NCBI GenBank assembly: GCA_030673845.1
Contig: JAUTCQ010000016.1
Coordinates: forward strand, 1-64,000
DNA length: 64,000 nucleotides
Direction: 5' to 3'
Source: Verrucomicrobiota bacterium JB022
GTDB taxonomy: Bacteria > Verrucomicrobiota > Verrucomicrobiia > Opitutales > Oceanipulchritudinaceae
Shown here: one piece after another, positions 58,098-64,000 of the stretch
How the letters are laid out: each line of letters opens with the position of its first letter
Numbering within the stretch: the first letter of the stretch is position 1
Translations under genes and position numbers: made by a program
The notes under the pieces: model-generated
Seen by the model: only the letters and a program-made list of their open reading frames with translations
Told to the model about the DNA's origin: nothing
Databases searched by the model: none

Positions 58098-59381
58098 ATG
58101 TTGAAGCCGCCGAAGAATTTTGTCCCGACGCCGTTCGAGTATCACCAGGAAATCGAACTGACGATCCATGACCTGACGAACCTGGGCGAGGGCGTAGGCC
58201 GCGTCGACAACTGGGTCGTGATGGTGCCGTTTGCCCTGCCCGGCGAGCGCGTCAAGGCGCGCGTGTGGCGCAACAAGAAGAACTACTCCGACGCCGACCT
58301 CGTGGAGGTGTTGGAGCCGTCGCCCGACCGCCAGGACCCCCCATGCCCGATCTTTGGCCAGTGCGGCGGCTGTCAGTATCAACACTACAGCTACGACCGC
58401 CAGCTCGACTGGAAGACCAAGCAGATCGCCGACCTCATCCGCCGGATCGGCAAGCTGCCCGTCTACCCCAAGATCGAAGGCGCCGAGGCCCCCAACTCCC
58501 ACGCACTGGGGGTCGAGCGCTGCCACGGTTCGCCCAAGCAATACGGCTACCGCAGCAAGATCACGCCGCACTACCCACGCCCCGAGCCGGGCAAGGATTT
58601 CCCCATCGGCTTCCAGTATGCCGCCAGCCGCGCGATTATCGACGTGCCGCAATGCCCGATCGCCAGCGATGCCATCAACGCGGCCCTGCCGGGCGAGCGC
58701 CAGCGTATCCGCGATGACGCCCCGTTGGGCAAGAAAAAGATGGGCGGCACCCTGCTGATGCGCGATGCCGAAGAGGGCGTGGTGACAAACAATCGCGCGA
58801 CGGTGACCGAAGAAGTCTTCGGCAAGCGCTTCCAGTTTGTTGCCGGTGAGTTCTTCCAGAACAACCCGCACATCCTGCCCGACATGGTGCAGTATGCCCT
58901 CGATCAGGCCGCCGCGCCGCTCGAAAACGGCACCAGCCCGCGCTACCTCTGCGACACCTATTGCGGGGTCGGCGTCTTCGGGATCTGCGGGGCCGACCGC
59001 TTCGACCTCGTCTACGGGGTGGAGGTCAGCGACACCGCCGTCAAGCTGGCCCGCGCCAACGCCGCGTTGAACCAGGTGCGCAACATCTCGTTCTTCTCCG
59101 GCGAATCGCAGCGTATCTTTGCGAACCTCAACTCGCCTGCCGACCAGACCGTGATGCTGATCGACCCGCCCCGCAAGGGCTGCGACACCGTCTTCCTGCG
59201 CCAGCTCTTCCGCTACGGCCCGGCCCGCGTGGTCTACGTCAGCTGCGGCCCGGACACCCAAGCCCGCGACCTGGAGGACTTCGTGCGCGCCGGCTACATG
59301 CCCACCCGCATCCAGCCCTTCGACCTCTTCCCGCAAACCCGCCACATCGAGAACGTCATCACGCTCGACAAGGCGATGTAG
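58098..59381 (+). CDS. TrmA/RlmCD-family 23S/tRNA uracil-C5 methyltransferase
   Basis: 427 residues. N-terminal TRAM domain (ELTIHDLTNLGEGVGRVDNW, VMVPFALPGERVKARV), iron-sulphur cysteines in PCPIFGQCGGCQYQHY (C82 region), SAM-binding CDTYCGVGVFGICGADRFD, LIDPPRKGCDTVFL, and the catalytic Cys in VVYVSCGPDTQARDLEDF (~380) before the C-terminal helix. SAM-dependent methylation of uridine in 23S rRNA or tRNA; which one cannot be told. The start is two bases after the open end of the opposite strand's long frame; ATG 58098 gives MLKPPKNFVP. Confidence 0.94.
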   Translation: MLKPPKNFVPTPFEYHQEIELTIHDLTNLGEGVGRVDNWVVMVPFALPGERVKARVWRNKKNYSDADLVEVLEPSPDRQDPPCPIFGQCGGCQYQHYSYDRQLDWKTKQIADLIRRIGKLPVYPKIEGAEAPNSHALGVERCHGSPKQYGYRSKITPHYPRPEPGKDFPIGFQYAASRAIIDVPQCPIASDAINAALPGERQRIRDDAPLGKKKMGGTLLMRDAEEGVVTNNRATVTEEVFGKRFQFVAGEFFQNNPHILPDMVQYALDQAAAPLENGTSPRYLCDTYCGVGVFGICGADRFDLVYGVEVSDTAVKLARANAALNQVRNISFFSGESQRIFANLNSPADQTVMLIDPPRKGCDTVFLRQLFRYGPARVVYVSCGPDTQARDLEDFVRAGYMPTRIQPFDLFPQTRHIENVITLDKAM

Positions 59382-59390
59382 CCAGAATTG

Positions 59391-59482
59391 AGCCGCAGAT
59401 AGACGCAGATTTGCGCAGATGACGGAGACCGGTTTTGGAGATCTGGCTTTCATCCGCGAAAATCCGCGTGCATCTGCGGCTA
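59391..59482. repeat. REP-like repeat pair in inverted orientation
   Basis: Left copy 59391-59422 begins AGCCGCAGATAGACGCAGAT; right copy 59450-59482 read in reverse begins TAGCCGCAGATGCACGCGGA. Spacer about 27 bases. Together they could fold into a long imperfect hairpin between the methyltransferase and helicase genes. Confidence 0.65.
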
Positions 59483-59582
59483 AAACTCCCTCCTGCTTCA
59501 CCTGGCACCCTGCCCAAACCGCCTGCCTCGATTAAAGGCTTGAAGGGCTGGCCGGGGTGGGCGAGGCTAATCGGCTTTGCTC

Positions 59583-62705
<3,123 letters not shown>

Positions 62706-62730
62706 AGGGGGAATGCCTCAGGGCATTGTT

Positions 62731-62824
62731 TAACCACAGAAAGCACATAAGCCACAAAAAGTTTCAGATGCGGTCCTCAAAGGAGGCCACCTCCAATCTT
62801 TTCTTGGTGTCTTTGTGCTTTGGT
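62731..62824. repeat. AT-rich inverted repeat pair
   Basis: ACCACAGAAAGCACATAAGC and following at 62733-62761, and its near complement (ACCAAAGCACAAAGACACCA in reverse) at 62798-62824. A second dispersed-repeat type; a small AATGCC/GGCATT hairpin sits just before it at 62712-62727. Confidence 0.6.
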
Positions 62825-62856
62825 GAGATACATTTTCCTGTATGGGTCACAAAAAA

Positions 62857-62878
62857 GCCGCCCGGGCTTCCGGGCGGC
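62857..62878 (-). terminator. Terminator of hpf
   Basis: Perfect 9-bp stem GCCGCCCGG / CCGGGCGGC, loop GCTT, followed by T6 on the minus strand. Confidence 0.9.
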
Positions 62879-62915
62879 GTAAAATGGCAAGATAATGCTG
62901 CGTTGCCGGGTGGTA

Positions 62916-63290
62916 TCAAGCGGTCTGCACCTTCGGCAGGCCAGCGGGGATTTCCACCGCGTGGGTTTGCTTGCGCTTCACGCGGGCGAGGCGGTGGCGG
63001 CGGCGCAGCAGGCGATCCAACTTTTGGGTCATTCCGTCAATGGACTTGTAGAGGTCGTGGCTATGTTCGTTCACGATCATGTCGTTTCCGCGGATCTCGA
63101 TTAGTCCCTTGGCGCTATATTCCTTTTCCTTACGGCCATCGGGGGTGTGCCCGAGCTCAACGCGGATTCGAATGATATTGGATTCGTGCTCAAACAGCTT
63201 GGCCACCTTTTCCTGCACCATGGTCTTGAGAGCATCGGTCAGTTCGAGGTGGTTGCCGGAGATAATCACATCATTCGCGCGGTTGTTCAT
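62916..63290 (-). CDS. hpf: Ribosome hibernation-promoting factor (short form)
   Basis: 124 residues, YfiA/HPF family: VIISGNHLELTDALKTMVQE, KVAKLFEHESNIIRIRVELG, IEIRGNDMIVNEHSHDLYKS and the basic end KLDRLLRRRHRLARVKRKQT. It binds the 30S decoding centre and silences ribosomes in stationary phase. Only the short N-terminal domain is present, so ribosome dimerisation would need a partner. ATG 63288-63290 has SD AAAGGAG. Monocistronic with its own terminator. Confidence 0.92.
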   Translation of the reverse strand: MNNRANDVIISGNHLELTDALKTMVQEKVAKLFEHESNIIRIRVELGHTPDGRKEKEYSAKGLIEIRGNDMIVNEHSHDLYKSIDGMTQKLDRLLRRRHRLARVKRKQTHAVEIPAGLPKVQTA

Positions 63291-63526
63291 GGGAATGCTC
63301 CTTTGTAGTTTTAGTATGCTTATTATTGGTGCGTTAGTATTCCTCCGTTAGACGGTAGGAAAGAGTAGAAAGTAGCCGCAGGCGGTTAGGCGTGCGCGGC
63401 GGTGTTGATGTCAGGGGCAGGGTGAGAGCTTGCGATCAACAACACCATCGCTGGCGGTATGCGCCGGAGGCTCGTTGTCGCGTAAAACTTCGTTGCCCCG
63501 CGCGTAGATTGCCACATTGGTAAGGC

Positions 63527-64000
63527 ATGAACGCGCTCCAGAAAACACTGAACCCATATAGCACCGTGGTGCTGACCGGAGGCTCATCTGGAATCGGGAG
63601 ATCCTTCATCGAAGCTATACAAGGTTTAAATCCGACCGCGTTCATTTGCAACCTTTCTCGGTCATCTCCTGAAAAAAAGTTGCTGTCCGAACGGGTGCGG
63701 CACATCAAGTGTGACCTCGAAAAACGCGACGCCGTTCAAACCCTGCTGCCGATTTTGGAGCCCTGGCTGGAAGAGCGCCTCAGTGCAGGTAAGTTATTGC
63801 TCATCAACAACAGCGGTTTCGGTAGCTTTGGGCCCTTTCCCGAGCCGAACCTGGGGCACCAGCTGGGCATGGTCGACCTTAACGTGCGCGCGGTGGTGGA
63901 GCTGACGGGCGCGCTACAACCCTACCTGGAGCGGCAGGGCGGGGCGGTGATCAACGTCGCCAGCACGGCTGCCTTCCAGCCCACGCCCTACCTCGCGACC
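63527..64000 (+). CDS. Short-chain dehydrogenase/reductase, partial at window end
   Basis: Open from ATG 63527 to the end (158 codons seen). NAD(P)-binding TVVLTGGSSGIGRSFIEAIQ (TGxxxGxG), CDLEKRDAVQT, LLINNSGFGSFGPFPEPN (NN-S-G variant of NNAG), and VINVASTAAFQPTPYLAT, leading to the catalytic Ser; the Tyr-x-x-x-Lys is beyond the window. Classical SDR; substrate unknown. Confidence 0.88.
   Translation, partial: MNALQKTLNPYSTVVLTGGSSGIGRSFIEAIQGLNPTAFICNLSRSSPEKKLLSERVRHIKCDLEKRDAVQTLLPILEPWLEERLSAGKLLLINNSGFGSFGPFPEPNLGHQLGMVDLNVRAVVELTGALQPYLERQGGAVINVASTAAFQPTPYLAT

Noticed and set aside
57891..59501. 536-codon minus-strand frame
   Set aside because: Antisense of the RNA methyltransferase.

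Overview
The window looks like chromosome of a GC-rich Gram-negative bacterium of the Verrucomicrobiota, probably class Opitutia. That is an inference from a PEP-CTERM protein, a Wza/Wzc-type polysaccharide export operon, secreted proteins with long Ig-like arrays, a giant secreted Rhs protein preceded by a VNQGQLKN-type protein, and the general gene style. The host has been colonised repeatedly by mobile DNA.

Layout. (1) 1-9.7 kb is plasmid- or ICE-derived: an IS transposase start, a TIGR02391-type gene next to the IS end, a MobF (TrwC/TraI) relaxase, ArdA antirestriction protein, several small plasmid-type genes, three XRE regulators and a two-gene operon of an XRE-sensor protein and a tRNA-dependent cyclodipeptide synthase. 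It ends in a truncated tyrosine integrase. (2) 9.7-11.4 kb holds a PEP-CTERM protein and two small genes. (3) 11.3-15.9 kb is a second integrative remnant: complete integrase, two unknown conjugation-type genes and the C-terminal half of a type IV coupling protein, cut off at about 15,670. (4) 16-28.4 kb is an AT-richer surface/toxin locus: four secreted or membrane proteins leading into a 2384-residue Rhs protein with a C-terminal TNT-like NAD glycohydrolase domain, its probable immunity gene, and a 523-bp displaced copy of the Rhs core. (5) 28.6 kb carries a tRNA-3'-end-like att remnant. (6) 29-33.4 kb is the exopolysaccharide export operon. (7) 33.6-46.5 kb is ordinary chromosome: TPR protein, CNNM/CorC protein, hisC, GNAT, GT39-like protein, OleD-like reductase, FAD monooxygenase, OppA-like lipoprotein, CDF transporter. 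(8) tRNA-Ala at 46.7 kb. (9) 47.05-50.82 kb is a compact integrative element bounded by a 30-bp perfect direct repeat, sitting in tRNA-Val(CAC), with a rolling-circle-type HUH Rep, ribbon-helix-helix protein, AlpA-like excisionase and tyrosine integrase. (10) tRNA-Arg(CCT) and a freshly broken gene follow at 51 kb. (11) 51.8-64 kb is chromosome again: YCII protein, HEAT-like secreted protein, Ig-array pectinesterase, TrmA-family RNA methyltransferase, SWIM-SNF2 helicase, HPF, and the start of an SDR gene.

The most noteworthy items are the mobile cyclodipeptide synthase operon with clear operator palindromes, the 3.7-kb Rep/Int element that displaced the native terminator of tRNA-Val, and the multi-gene ILEI/Rhs-TNT locus. 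All functional statements are from reading the sequence; no database search was run.
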